DNA of 21,958 nt from Pelosinus fermentans (GTDB lineage: Bacteria > Bacillota > Negativicutes > DSM-13327): assembly GCA_002434245.1 (NCBI GenBank), contig DJJR01000031.1, positions 162,659-184,616 on the forward strand, written 5' to 3'. Each line of letters starts with the position of its first letter. The stretch's first letter is position 1. The notes beneath the pieces were generated by a model. That model was not told the DNA's origin. It ran no database searches and was given only the letters and a program-made list of their open reading frames with translations. The position numbers were made by a program, and so were the translations under genes. Shown here piece after piece: positions 1 through 6,929 of the stretch.

Positions 1-112
1 TCTGTTTGTCATTATCAAAAAGCCTCGGATGTCTTTTCTAACACTCCTGTGATTTATTTCATGGCCGTTGCGAGCGTTAAGAGATTGGCCTCATTCTGTT
101 CGTAATGACAAA
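1..112. repeat. dispersed intergenic repeat, copy A (possibly cut by window edge)
   Basis: Bases 22-76 match 6810-6864 at 52 of 55 positions (differences at 24, 40 and 62). Looser similarity extends outward on both sides: a CATTATCAA block near 10-18 and an AATGACAA end near 105-112. This copy is shorter and more eroded than copy B. No open reading frame is carried. It resembles a small non-coding repeat (MITE- or REP-like). Confidence 0.7.
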
Positions 113-210
113 GGGGTGTGCAGGATTTGAATAGAGATTGGAGTATAGGGTAGTAGAGGTGGTATCGTTCTTTAAATGCAGTTGTTTTTTTATACGATAA
201 GCAGGATTGG

Positions 211-235
211 GGAAATGTAATTAAAAGATGGCGTT
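211..235 (+). promoter_or_regulatory. possible ECF-type promoter for the sigma/anti-sigma operon
   Basis: GGAAA at 211-215 and CGTT at 232-235 are separated by 16 nt. This resembles the GGAAC...CGTC layout common to ECF sigma promoters, which often drive their own operon. The match is short and could be chance. A similar CGTTACTT block occurs upstream of the SIMPL gene (2165-2172). Confidence 0.25.
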
Positions 236-303
236 ACTTTTTGGGGAATTATAACGTTAGAATAGATAGGGAATGTCTTTTCTTAGGAGATGGTGATTTT
301 TAC

Positions 304-861
304 GTGACTGATGAAAACAGATTAATTACAAAAGCAAAGGATGGAGATCGGGAAGCCCTAAATACATTGATTCTACAGTATTGGCAGCTGATCTATAGGC
401 TTATATATAGTAAGATCGGTAATGAGGATGATGCAAAGGAATTGACCCAGGAAACGTTTATGAAGGCATTTCGCTCATTACCTCGGTATAAAATCCTTGA
501 TGTACCATTTAAAAGCTATCTGGCGAGAATTGCCATAAATGCAGTGACTGATTTTTGGCGTAAGAATGGCCGAGCACCTCAGATTGTCAACCTTACTGAA
601 TATCAGGAATCCATTCTTGATAGCGGGGAAAATCCCGAAGAATATGTTTTGCGTATAGAAGGACAAGAACAGATTGTCAATTTAGTTGAAAGTTTGCCAG
701 AGGAGCAGCGTCAGGCGATAAAATTACGAATTATTTTAGGATTATCCATTCATGATGCTGCCATGCAGATGAATAAGACGGAGTCAGCAATTAAGATGCT
801 TCAGCAGCGAGCCTTGAAAAATTTACGTAAAATGTGTTTAAGTGTCGGCATACTACAATGA
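304..861 (+). CDS. RNA polymerase ECF-type sigma factor (sigma-70 family)
   Basis: A 185-aa protein with the two helical regions of ECF sigma factors. Region 2 spans about residues 20-85 (GDREALNTLILQYWQLIYRL, then the DAKELTQETFMKAF core that recognises the -10 element). Region 4 spans about 130-180 (SLPEEQRQAIKLR followed by a helix-turn-helix around LSIHDAAMQMNKTESAIKM). The reading frame is open from a TTG at 241, but that adds 21 residues unlike any sigma factor. GTG 304 follows AGGAGA at 285-290 at a long 13-nt spacing and gives a normal N-terminus (MTDENRLITKAKDG). Its stop overlaps the ribosome binding site of the next gene, so the two are translated as a pair. Family call is firm; its regulon and inducing signal are unknown. 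Confidence 0.88.
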   Translation: MTDENRLITKAKDGDREALNTLILQYWQLIYRLIYSKIGNEDDAKELTQETFMKAFRSLPRYKILDVPFKSYLARIAINAVTDFWRKNGRAPQIVNLTEYQESILDSGENPEEYVLRIEGQEQIVNLVESLPEEQRQAIKLRIILGLSIHDAAMQMNKTESAIKMLQQRALKNLRKMCLSVGILQ

Positions 862-874
862 GGAGGTGGAGCGG

Positions 875-1906
875 ATGTTAAAAGATAAAGAATATGATCA
901 GGAAGAAGAACTTTCACAAGGTTTAGATCAGTTACATGATAGTAAACAGCCTGCTCTGCAGGATGAGGAAGTGAAGGAATTGATAAAGCTGGCTGCTGCT
1001 GTTAAACAGTCTTATCAGCAAGAGGAGCTGCCAAGAGGATTAATTGGTGAAATGGCTGATACGTTGTCGGCGGAATTAGGAGCACAAAAGATAAAACGAC
1101 GCAAAAATTGGCTGTATAGTGGTGTTATTGGTGCTGTAGCTGCAGTATTTATAGCTGGTTTTCTACAATTCTTATTGCCGCAGACACCTAATTCTAATAG
1201 TGCACAGACAACAGACGATAGCATAGAAAAGCAGCAATTCGCAGCGATTACAGATCAAGCTGCTAATTTGGATATTGCACTACCGAGGGAGGAAAGTACT
1301 TCCAAACAGGTGGAAGCAGACCAGAAGGAGGAATCTTCCAATTCTAATATGACAGACAAAAAGGCTGCTGATTCGCTGCCGAAGGTAATTGCAGAAGTAT
1401 TCCAAGGAACAGAAGCACCGCCAAAAGAGGACAAATCGAATCAGATAGCTGCTCTTCAACAAGATGCACCTCAAGAGATAGCCAAGCAAAGACGATTATT
1501 CATGGATGAGAAAATAGTTGATTCTCCTAAAGCAGAAGAGCAGAATCAGTCTAAAATTGATACAATGGTGGTAATCCCGAACATGGAAGCACAGTCTATA
1601 AAGATAGATAATGTTCGTAGAGTTGTGCAGCAAGTCTATCATATAGGGAGTAATGATGAAATTATCATTACTCAAAAAATGCCAGATGATAATCAGATAA
1701 AGAGTAAAGCGAAGATGAAACAAGGCACAGCTCAGGATACTGTAGAAAGTGCAGCAATGGAACCTTTTATGAAAAAGGCAGGAGAAAGTATGAACAGTAT
1801 CACAGTGAAGGTTGACAAATATGATATCATAATTGAAGGCAAAAAATCAGCAGAAGAACTGCAAAAAATTGCCGATTCTTTAACGGTAAAAGAAATAAAG
1901 CCATAA
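875..1906 (+). CDS. membrane-anchored partner of the ECF sigma factor, probable anti-sigma factor with DUF4367-like C-terminus
   Basis: A 343-aa protein: an acidic cytoplasmic N-terminus (1-75), one membrane segment (about 79-101, after a KRRK stop-transfer cluster), then a long Gln/Lys/Glu-rich, low-complexity extracytoplasmic stretch. The C-terminal part (about 290-343) has the form ITVKVDKYDIIIEG...SAEELQKIADSL, resembling the end of DUF4367 domains. No HxxxCxxC zinc-binding anti-sigma motif is visible, so the role rests on position and topology. A GTG at 842 is in frame, but AGGAGG at 861-866 lies 8 nt before ATG 875, which I take as the start. The gene sits 13 nt after the sigma gene and ends at a strong hairpin (1913-1956), so this looks like a two-gene operon. 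Confidence 0.7.
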   Translation: MLKDKEYDQEEELSQGLDQLHDSKQPALQDEEVKELIKLAAAVKQSYQQEELPRGLIGEMADTLSAELGAQKIKRRKNWLYSGVIGAVAAVFIAGFLQFLLPQTPNSNSAQTTDDSIEKQQFAAITDQAANLDIALPREESTSKQVEADQKEESSNSNMTDKKAADSLPKVIAEVFQGTEAPPKEDKSNQIAALQQDAPQEIAKQRRLFMDEKIVDSPKAEEQNQSKIDTMVVIPNMEAQSIKIDNVRRVVQQVYHIGSNDEIIITQKMPDDNQIKSKAKMKQGTAQDTVESAAMEPFMKKAGESMNSITVKVDKYDIIIEGKKSAEELQKIADSLTVKEIKP

Positions 1907-1912
1907 TGTAAA

Positions 1913-1956
1913 TAAACGTAATACGATCCGTTACTATTTGGATTGTATTACGTTTA
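1913..1956 (+). terminator. hairpin terminator after sigma/anti-sigma operon
   Basis: A 17-bp stem (1913-1929 with 1940-1956, one G-U pair) and a 10-nt loop lie 6 nt after the stop. There is no clean T-run after it, so it may also act as a 3'-end stabiliser. Confidence 0.6.
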
Positions 1957-1994
1957 TATCTATGAATGACTAAATCGTCATAAGGAGGAAAAAG

Positions 1995-2148
1995 ATGAAT
2001 CGGAATTTGGAACAACTTGCAGCAGGAACAGTGATTGTAACTTCTATTGAAATGCAGATGTTAATGCATAGCTATGATGAAGATCACTTTTATTGATCAG
2101 AATGGTACGATCATCGGCAAAGATAAACTGAAAATAAAAAAAGAATAA
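1995..2148 (+). pseudogene. small ORF interrupted by a single-base frameshift
   Basis: ATG 1995 has a strong AAGGAGG site (1982-1988) and reads 33 residues (MNRNLEQLAAGTVIVTSIEM...SYDEDHFY), stopping at 2094-2096. If one T is skipped in the TTTT run at 2088-2091, the frame continues as DHFIDQNGTIIGKDKLKIKKE and stops at 2146-2148, giving a smooth 50-aa protein. The downstream frame also has its own ATGATG at 2074-2079 but no good ribosome binding site. It may be a frameshifted gene, a sequencing error, a +1 recoding site, or two overlapping tiny genes. I do not recognise the family. Confidence 0.45.
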
Positions 2149-2261
2149 TTTTAGTGGAAAAAGCCGTTACTTATTTCAGAATAAGACGTTTTACATTATA
2201 GAAAGGCAGTTAGAAATGGCTTTTGCTGCCTATAAGGTTAAAATTATTGGAGGTATAAGAA

Positions 2262-2957
2262 ATGTTAAAAAAGATTATTTTATTAATTGCTATGAGTGTA
2301 CTAATCGCCGTCCCAGTCTTCGCAAATGAAGCTCCAAAAACAGTAATACAGGTAACTGGAAATAGCCAAAAAGAAGTTACTCCTGACATTGCGCGGATTA
2401 CCTTTTCTATTAACTCAGTGAACGCTAAGTTGGACAAAGCAAAGAATGATAATACTCAAATTGCAAATCAAGTATTTGCTAATTTAAAACAACAGGGTGT
2501 TACACAGGAGCAAATTAAAACCACTACATACCAAGTCGACCCGGTTTATAATTATGAAAAAGAAAAGTTACCCAAGTTAGAAGGATATCGTGTAACTAAT
2601 ACTCTTGAAATTCGTACTTCAATTGATAGTGTGGGAATTTTGGTGAATGAAATTACAAATGCAGGCGCCAATGAAATAAACTCAATCCGCTTTGAAACAG
2701 CTAATGAAGCAGACAGCAAAAATGAAGCATTAAAAGACGCTATTGGAGATGCTTTGAAAAAGGCAGACGTAATTGCCACAGCATTGAATAAAAGAGTTGC
2801 GAATGTGACGCTAGTCAATGAATCAGGTGTATTTTATCACCCAATCATGATGGAAAGCAGGATGTTAAAAGCCTCCAGCGACGGAGCAGCACCGAGTATT
2901 CCAGCCGGGAAAGTAACTGTAGGTGCAACTGTACAGGTAACTATCGAACTGGAATAG
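2262..2957 (+). CDS. secreted SIMPL-domain (DUF541) protein
   Basis: A 231-aa protein with a clear Sec signal peptide (MLKKIILLIAMSVLIAVPVFA, cleaved near residue 21). It is followed by one SIMPL/DUF541 domain: VIQVTGNSQKEVTPDIARITFSI at the start, an AKNDNTQIANQVFANLKQQG helix, QIKTTTYQVDPVYNYE, and a final VTVGATVQVTIELE strand. SIMPL proteins are periplasmic or surface proteins of unclear function. Known members include an IRAK-interacting mouse protein and bacterial stress-related proteins such as E. coli YggE. GGAGG precedes the ATG at good spacing. It lies downstream of the sigma locus but is separated from it by the 1913-1956 terminator. A shared CGTTACTT block upstream hints that it could belong to the same regulon. 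Confidence 0.88.
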   Translation: MLKKIILLIAMSVLIAVPVFANEAPKTVIQVTGNSQKEVTPDIARITFSINSVNAKLDKAKNDNTQIANQVFANLKQQGVTQEQIKTTTYQVDPVYNYEKEKLPKLEGYRVTNTLEIRTSIDSVGILVNEITNAGANEINSIRFETANEADSKNEALKDAIGDALKKADVIATALNKRVANVTLVNESGVFYHPIMMESRMLKASSDGAAPSIPAGKVTVGATVQVTIELE

Positions 2958-2966
2958 AAATCAATT

Positions 2967-3127
2967 AGTACCTCGTCTGCATTAAAACTATAGATAATTT
3001 AGTGAGAATTTTTTCGACCAGCAAGGCGGAGGAGCCGCGCAGATCGGGAATCTGTAAGGAGACGACAACGAAGCAGGACGGAAAAAGACTGCTAAAGTAG
3101 CAGAGTTTTTAATGCAGATGAGGTACT
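2967..3127 (+). ncRNA. 161-nt structured intergenic element with long inverted ends (candidate structured RNA or MITE)
   Basis: The ends 2967-2989 and 3104-3127 are complementary over about 23 positions with one bulged base and one G-U pair, closing the whole element. Inside are a CAGAT/ATCTG hairpin (3040-3044 with 3050-3054), a small GGC/GCC hairpin (3025-3027 with 3034-3036) and CTGCTA/TAGCAG (3089-3094 with 3098-3103), which abuts the right arm. The interior is GC- and purine-rich compared with its surroundings. It begins 9 nt after the SIMPL stop and is followed at once by an intrinsic terminator. I do not recognise it as a named riboswitch. A non-coding mobile repeat is the main alternative. 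Strand is assigned from the following terminator. Confidence 0.5.
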
Positions 3128-3171
3128 GGAGTACATAAGCATCGTAATGCTGCTTGTGTACTCCTTTTTTT
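3128..3171 (+). terminator. strong intrinsic terminator
   Basis: A 14-bp stem (3128-3141 with 3151-3164, one G-U pair), a 9-nt loop and a run of seven T (3165-3171). It ends transcription coming through the SIMPL gene and the structured element. It directly abuts that element, as in an aptamer-plus-terminator arrangement. Confidence 0.85.
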
Positions 3172-3202
3172 GCGTAAGAAGATGTATCGATTTAGCTTCA
3201 TA

Positions 3203-3231
3203 TTGCACTTTTATTGTCTTTACAGTATGAT
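3203..3231 (+). promoter_or_regulatory. sigma-A type promoter for the TIM-barrel/AraC regulator
   Basis: TTGCAC (3203-3208) and TATGAT (3226-3231) with an exact 17-nt spacer, 90 nt before the chosen start. The leader contains a small AAAATA/TATTTT inverted repeat (3284-3289 with 3295-3300) just ahead of the ribosome binding site, which could be an operator. Confidence 0.6.
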
Positions 3232-3321
3232 GAAATGGAAAAGATGATTACTGTATTTAAAATCGCGCCTTAAGAAAAAATATAAAATAGGTCTTATTTT
3301 GGTCAAGAGGATGTGCCTAGG

Positions 3322-4527
3322 ATGGCTTTTGAACGAAAACAAATAGTAGATAGATTGAAAGCCCAGATCAAAGAGAAAGGGCATGTTATTGGTGTCGCTA
3401 CTGGTGCAGGGCTTTCTGCCAAATACGCTGCGAAAGGGGGGGCCGATCTTCTGTTAGCGTTAAATTCTGGAAGATTCAGGCAGATGGGACTAGGCTCTAT
3501 TGCAGGTTTGCTGCCCTTTGCAAATTGCAATCAGCTCGTCATGGAATTTGGTTCCAGAGAGATTATTCCAGCGATAAAAAATATCCCGGTTTTCTTTGGT
3601 CTTTGTGCTACTGATCCTACTATCAATTTAGAAAACTATATTGAAGATATACATGAAAAAGGTTTTTCAGGGATTAATAATTATCCATCGGTTGGAATGA
3701 TTGATGGTCAGTTTAGAGAGGCTATAGAAGAAGAAGGGCTATCCTATAGCAAGGAAGTAGAAGCCATTCAAATCGCGAATAGAAAAGAAATATTTTCGAT
3801 TGCCTTCGTATTTGATGAAATACAGGCAAAGGACATGCTTGCTGCAGGTGCGGATGTTATTTGTGCTCATCTGGGGATCACCAAAGGAGGAATTCTTGGT
3901 GCTAAAAAAGTCCTTTCTCTTGATGCAGCTGCCAAAGTGGCAAAGAGTATCTTTAGCGTATGTGATGAAATCCGGCCTGGAGTTATCAAGATGATCTATG
4001 GCGGACCGATCAATTCTCCTCTGGATCTAAAATATATGTATGATAATACGAATGTAATGGGATATCTGGGAGGGTCTGCTTTTGAGCGTATTCCTTCTGA
4101 AGTCGCCATAACAAAAATAACTCGTGAATTCAAGATAGCTGGCCTTCAAGATGATGCCTTTGCTAAGATACTGGCGGAAATGACAGAGTATCATGATTAT
4201 ATTACCGTTGTTAAAGAATATATTTCTCAAAATTATATGAACAAAATCTCCTTTAGCGATTTGGCAATCGAAGCGCATTTATCCCGAACCTATTTAAGTG
4301 CTTTATTTAAAAAAGAAGTAGGGTGTACTTTTTCTGAATATGTAATCCGCTACAGAATGAATAAAGCGATAGAGATTATTACAAACAAAAAAATTCCCTT
4401 ATCGGAAGTTGCCTTCGCTTGCGGTTATAGTGACTATGCCCATTTTAGCAAAGCATTTAAAAAAGAAACCGGATATTCTCCCCGGGAATATCTAAATGAT
4501 ACAAAAGGACATAAACACCATATTTAG
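3322..4527 (+). CDS. TIM-barrel (PEP hydrolase-like) domain fused to AraC-type DNA-binding domain; probable regulator of the downstream cassette
   Basis: A 401-aa fusion. Residues about 4-272 form the TIM-barrel domain called 'PEP hydrolase-like' (formerly 'TIM-barrel signal transduction'), with ATGAGLSAK, LNSGRFR, ATDP, YPSVGMIDG, AHLGITKGG, YGGPI and GGSAFER. Residues about 296-392 form a complete AraC/XylS DNA-binding unit with two helix-turn-helices: FSDLAIEAHLSRTYLSALFK, then PLSEVAFACGYSDYAHFSKAFKKETGYSPREY. The barrel is clearly homologous to the protein at 5917-6744. It probably senses that enzyme's substrate or product and controls the genes after it. ATG 3322 is preferred over GTG 3313: AGAGGA (3306-3311) is correctly spaced for it, and the homolog starts the same way (MAL versus MAF). 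Residue 226 is Tyr where the stand-alone barrel has His 225. Domain calls are firm; target and ligand are inferred. Confidence 0.88.
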   Translation: MAFERKQIVDRLKAQIKEKGHVIGVATGAGLSAKYAAKGGADLLLALNSGRFRQMGLGSIAGLLPFANCNQLVMEFGSREIIPAIKNIPVFFGLCATDPTINLENYIEDIHEKGFSGINNYPSVGMIDGQFREAIEEEGLSYSKEVEAIQIANRKEIFSIAFVFDEIQAKDMLAAGADVICAHLGITKGGILGAKKVLSLDAAAKVAKSIFSVCDEIRPGVIKMIYGGPINSPLDLKYMYDNTNVMGYLGGSAFERIPSEVAITKITREFKIAGLQDDAFAKILAEMTEYHDYITVVKEYISQNYMNKISFSDLAIEAHLSRTYLSALFKKEVGCTFSEYVIRYRMNKAIEIITNKKIPLSEVAFACGYSDYAHFSKAFKKETGYSPREYLNDTKGHKHHI

Positions 4528-4539
4528 ATACATTTACAA

Positions 4540-4597
4540 TATTCAAAATAAACAGTATTCTCTTATTAAGAAAAAGAAATACTGTTTATATTGAATA
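4540..4597. terminator. 20-bp AT-rich inverted repeat between regulator and cassette (terminator and/or operator)
   Basis: Arms 4540-4559 and 4578-4597 match at 19 of 20 positions around an 18-nt loop. A T-rich run (4598-4608) follows. It lies 12 nt after the regulator stop and 36 nt before the start of the Tm-1-like gene. It could terminate the regulator transcript, or serve as a paired binding site for an AraC-type protein. Confidence 0.55.
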
Positions 4598-4633
4598 CTT
4601 TTCTTTTTAAAAGCTGGAATGGAGGGTTATCAC

Positions 4634-5845
4634 ATGAAAACAGTTGCCATTGTAGGTACCTTTGATTCTAAAGGAACAGAGTTTGCTTATGTGAGAGACA
4701 TTATCCAAGGGTTAGGCTTAAGGACTTTTACCATTCATAGCGGGGTTTTTAAATCCACATTTGCTCCAGATGTGTCCAATGAAGAAGTAGCGAGAGCTGC
4801 TGGGGCAGAGATTCATGAAATTGCAGCAAAGAAGGATCGGGCATTAGCAACAGAAATACTTGCGAAAGGTATGGAAAAATTAGTTCCTCAATTGTATGCT
4901 GAGGGTAAATTTGATGGTATTCTTTCTTTTGGAGGAACCAGCGGAACCGCAATTGTCACTCCGGCAATGCGTGCATTACCTATCGGCATACCAAAAATCA
5001 TGGTATCTACTGTAGCTTCTGGAAATACTTCACAATATGTTGGAACAAGTGATGTAATTATGTATCCTTCTATCGTAGATATAGCCGGCATTAACTCCAT
5101 TTCAGTGAAGATTTTTACGAATGCAGCATTTGCGATAGCAGGTATGCTTACCTTTGAGGGAAAGAAAGAGATTGAAAAAAAGCCGCTAATCGCTGCTACT
5201 ATGTTTGGCGTGACAACACCATGCATAAATTATGCTAGGGAATACTTAGAAAAAGAAGGCTTTGAGGTCCTTACCTTCCATGCAACAGGTATTGGCGGAA
5301 AAACTATGGAAAACCTTATTGAATCTGGTTTTTTTGATGGAGTACTGGATCTTACAACGACGGAGTGGTGTGATGAATTAGTGGGGGGCGTTTTAAATGC
5401 AGGTCCACATCGGCTTGAGGCTGCAGGGCGCTGCCATATTCCTCAAGTTGTTTCAACAGGAGCATTAGATATGGTTAATTTCGGTCCCTTCGAATCCGTT
5501 CCTAAAGAATTTCAGGGAAGAAATTTGTACAAACATAATCCGACAGTAACGTTAATGCGAACGACGATAGAGGAAAATCGGCAATTAGGACTAATCTTAG
5601 CAGAGAAGCTTAATCAGGCAAAATCGCCTACCGTACTCATGCTGCCTCTTAAAGGTGTTTCCATGATTGATGTCAAGGATCAGCCTTTTTACGGTCCCGA
5701 AGAAGATCGAATGCTCTTTTCCACATTGCGAGAAAAGATCAATAGGGATGTGGTGGAGTTAATCGAAATAGACTCTGATATTAATGATCAGACATTTGCC
5801 ATTGCAGCAGCAAAGAAGTTAATTGAGCTTATAAAGAAGACTTGA
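4634..5845 (+). CDS. Tm-1-like ATP-binding domain protein (UPF0261 family)
   Basis: A 403-aa protein, full length for UPF0261. It starts MKTVAIVGTFDSKGTEFAYV, whose GTFDSKG motif is typical of the family. A glycine-rich SFGGTSGTA stretch (about 98-106) and VSTVASGNTSQYVG (124-137) follow, both in the N-terminal half that binds ATP in the tomato Tm-1 structure. The second half carries THATGIGG-like and LDLTTTEW motifs and the conserved GRCHIPQVVSTGALDMVNF segment. No signal peptide or membrane segment, so cytoplasmic. GGAGGG at 4621-4626 decides for ATG 4634 over ATG 4619. It is followed 71 nt later by the TIM-barrel gene and preceded by the AraC-fused regulator. In tomato Tm-1 the UPF0261 part and a TIM barrel are fused in one chain, so the two bacterial products probably act together. 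The reaction is not known to me. Confidence 0.88.
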   Translation: MKTVAIVGTFDSKGTEFAYVRDIIQGLGLRTFTIHSGVFKSTFAPDVSNEEVARAAGAEIHEIAAKKDRALATEILAKGMEKLVPQLYAEGKFDGILSFGGTSGTAIVTPAMRALPIGIPKIMVSTVASGNTSQYVGTSDVIMYPSIVDIAGINSISVKIFTNAAFAIAGMLTFEGKKEIEKKPLIAATMFGVTTPCINYAREYLEKEGFEVLTFHATGIGGKTMENLIESGFFDGVLDLTTTEWCDELVGGVLNAGPHRLEAAGRCHIPQVVSTGALDMVNFGPFESVPKEFQGRNLYKHNPTVTLMRTTIEENRQLGLILAEKLNQAKSPTVLMLPLKGVSMIDVKDQPFYGPEEDRMLFSTLREKINRDVVELIEIDSDINDQTFAIAAAKKLIELIKKT

Positions 5846-5916
5846 TTCAGATGGAGTCTTAGAGCGACTTGGTCATTGAATAAAAAATAACCGAAAATAA
5901 CAAGGGGGAAAAGAAA

Positions 5917-6744
5917 ATGGCATTAACTCGCAGCGAAGTATTAGCAAAACTTAAAGCAGAGGTAGCAAAGGGGAAAATTATTTTAGGAGCGGGAGCAGGA
6001 ACTGGCATATCTGCAAAAAGCGGTGAAGCAGGTGGAGTGGATCTGATTATCATTTATAATTCCGGACGATACAGAATGGCTGGTCGTGGTTCTTTGGCAG
6101 GATTGCTTTCTTATGGGGATGCCAATCAAATTGTTGTGGACATGGGATCAGAAGTATTGCCTGTAGTTAAACATACTCCTGTGCTTGCAGGGGTATGCGG
6201 AACCGACCCTTTTCGTTTAATGGATGTGTTCTTAAAGCAATTAAAGAATTCAGGCTTTGTAGGGGTTCAGAATTTCCCAACAGTCGGATTAATTGATGGA
6301 GTTTTCAGAGCAAATCTTGAGGAAACTGGTATGGGATATGACTTAGAAGTAGATATGATTAGGCAGGCTCATGAGCTTGACATGCTTACCACACCCTATG
6401 TTTTTGATGAAGAACAAGCCGTCAAAATGGCAAAGGCTGGAGCCGATATTCTAGTTGCTCATATGGGACTAACAACCAAGGGGACGATTGGAGCAAAAAC
6501 AGCCTTAACCTTGGATGATTGTGTAAAGAAAGTTCAAGCCATATGTGATGCAGGAAAATCTGTAAATCCTGATATTTTAGTCATTTGTCATGGAGGTCCA
6601 ATTGCTGAACCAGAAGATGCTCAATATGTAATTTCCAGAACGAAAGGGGTAGCAGGATTCTTTGGCGCATCCAGCATTGAACGATTTGCCACAGAAGTGG
6701 GCATAAAACAACAAGCAGAAGCATTTAAAAATATAAATATTTAA
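5917..6744 (+). CDS. stand-alone TIM-barrel protein, phosphoenolpyruvate hydrolase-like family
   Basis: A 275-aa single-domain protein. Conserved family motifs are visible in order: [11 protein letters not shown] (24-34), YNSGRYR (47-53), GTDP (95-98), FPTVGLIDG (120-128), FRANLEE (130-136), [14 protein letters not shown] (181-194), CHGGPI (224-229) and FFGASSIER (248-256). These suggest a phosphate- or carboxylate-binding barrel with His 182 and His 225 near the ligand. The family name comes from annotation and the true substrate is uncertain. GGGGG (5903-5907) precedes the ATG. It is the last gene of the cassette and is closely similar throughout to the sensor half of the regulator at 3322-4527. 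Some relatives are fused to UPF0261 in eukaryotes. Confidence 0.86.
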   Translation: MALTRSEVLAKLKAEVAKGKIILGAGAGTGISAKSGEAGGVDLIIIYNSGRYRMAGRGSLAGLLSYGDANQIVVDMGSEVLPVVKHTPVLAGVCGTDPFRLMDVFLKQLKNSGFVGVQNFPTVGLIDGVFRANLEETGMGYDLEVDMIRQAHELDMLTTPYVFDEEQAVKMAKAGADILVAHMGLTTKGTIGAKTALTLDDCVKKVQAICDAGKSVNPDILVICHGGPIAEPEDAQYVISRTKGVAGFFGASSIERFATEVGIKQQAEAFKNINI

Positions 6745-6777
6745 AATAGAGTCTTCATCAGAAAGTAGACTTGATGT

Positions 6778-6929
6778 TCTGCCATTATCAAGAAAAGCCC
6801 TTCAAAAAAGCATCGGATGTCTTTTCTGACACTCCTGTGATTTATTTCAGGGCCGTTGCGAGCGGAGCGCGGCAATCTGGGTAGGAGTAGAGAGTGCCAC
6901 GTCGTCTGTCGCCTCCTCGCAATGACAAT
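6778..6929. repeat. dispersed intergenic repeat, copy B, with imperfect dyad
   Basis: The 325-base gap after the cassette (6745-7069) holds this repeat and little else. Bases 6810-6864 match 22-76 at 52 of 55 positions. GTTGCGAG (6855-6862) and CTCGCAAT (6915-6922) form the ends of an imperfect dyad, so the element could fold. The GTCATTGCGAG-type end is a sequence style seen in many bacterial intergenic repeats. No ORF is carried. The remaining gap (6930-7069) is AT-rich, with no clear promoter. Confidence 0.7.

Noticed and set aside
241..303. N-terminal extension of the sigma factor from TTG 241
   Set aside because: The extra residues (MGNYNVRIDRECLFLGDGDFY) do not fit sigma factors, and a ribosome binding site lies before GTG 304.
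842..874. GTG 842 as start of the anti-sigma gene
   Set aside because: It has no ribosome binding site and lies inside the sigma gene; AGGAGG points to ATG 875.
2204..2231. AGGCAG/CTGCCT hairpin upstream of the SIMPL gene
   Set aside because: Six pairs with a 16-nt loop and no T-run; too weak to name.
4888..5226. 112-aa open frame on the minus strand inside the UPF0261 gene
   Set aside because: Lies wholly inside a clear coding gene in the opposite strand and has no ribosome binding site; a shadow frame.
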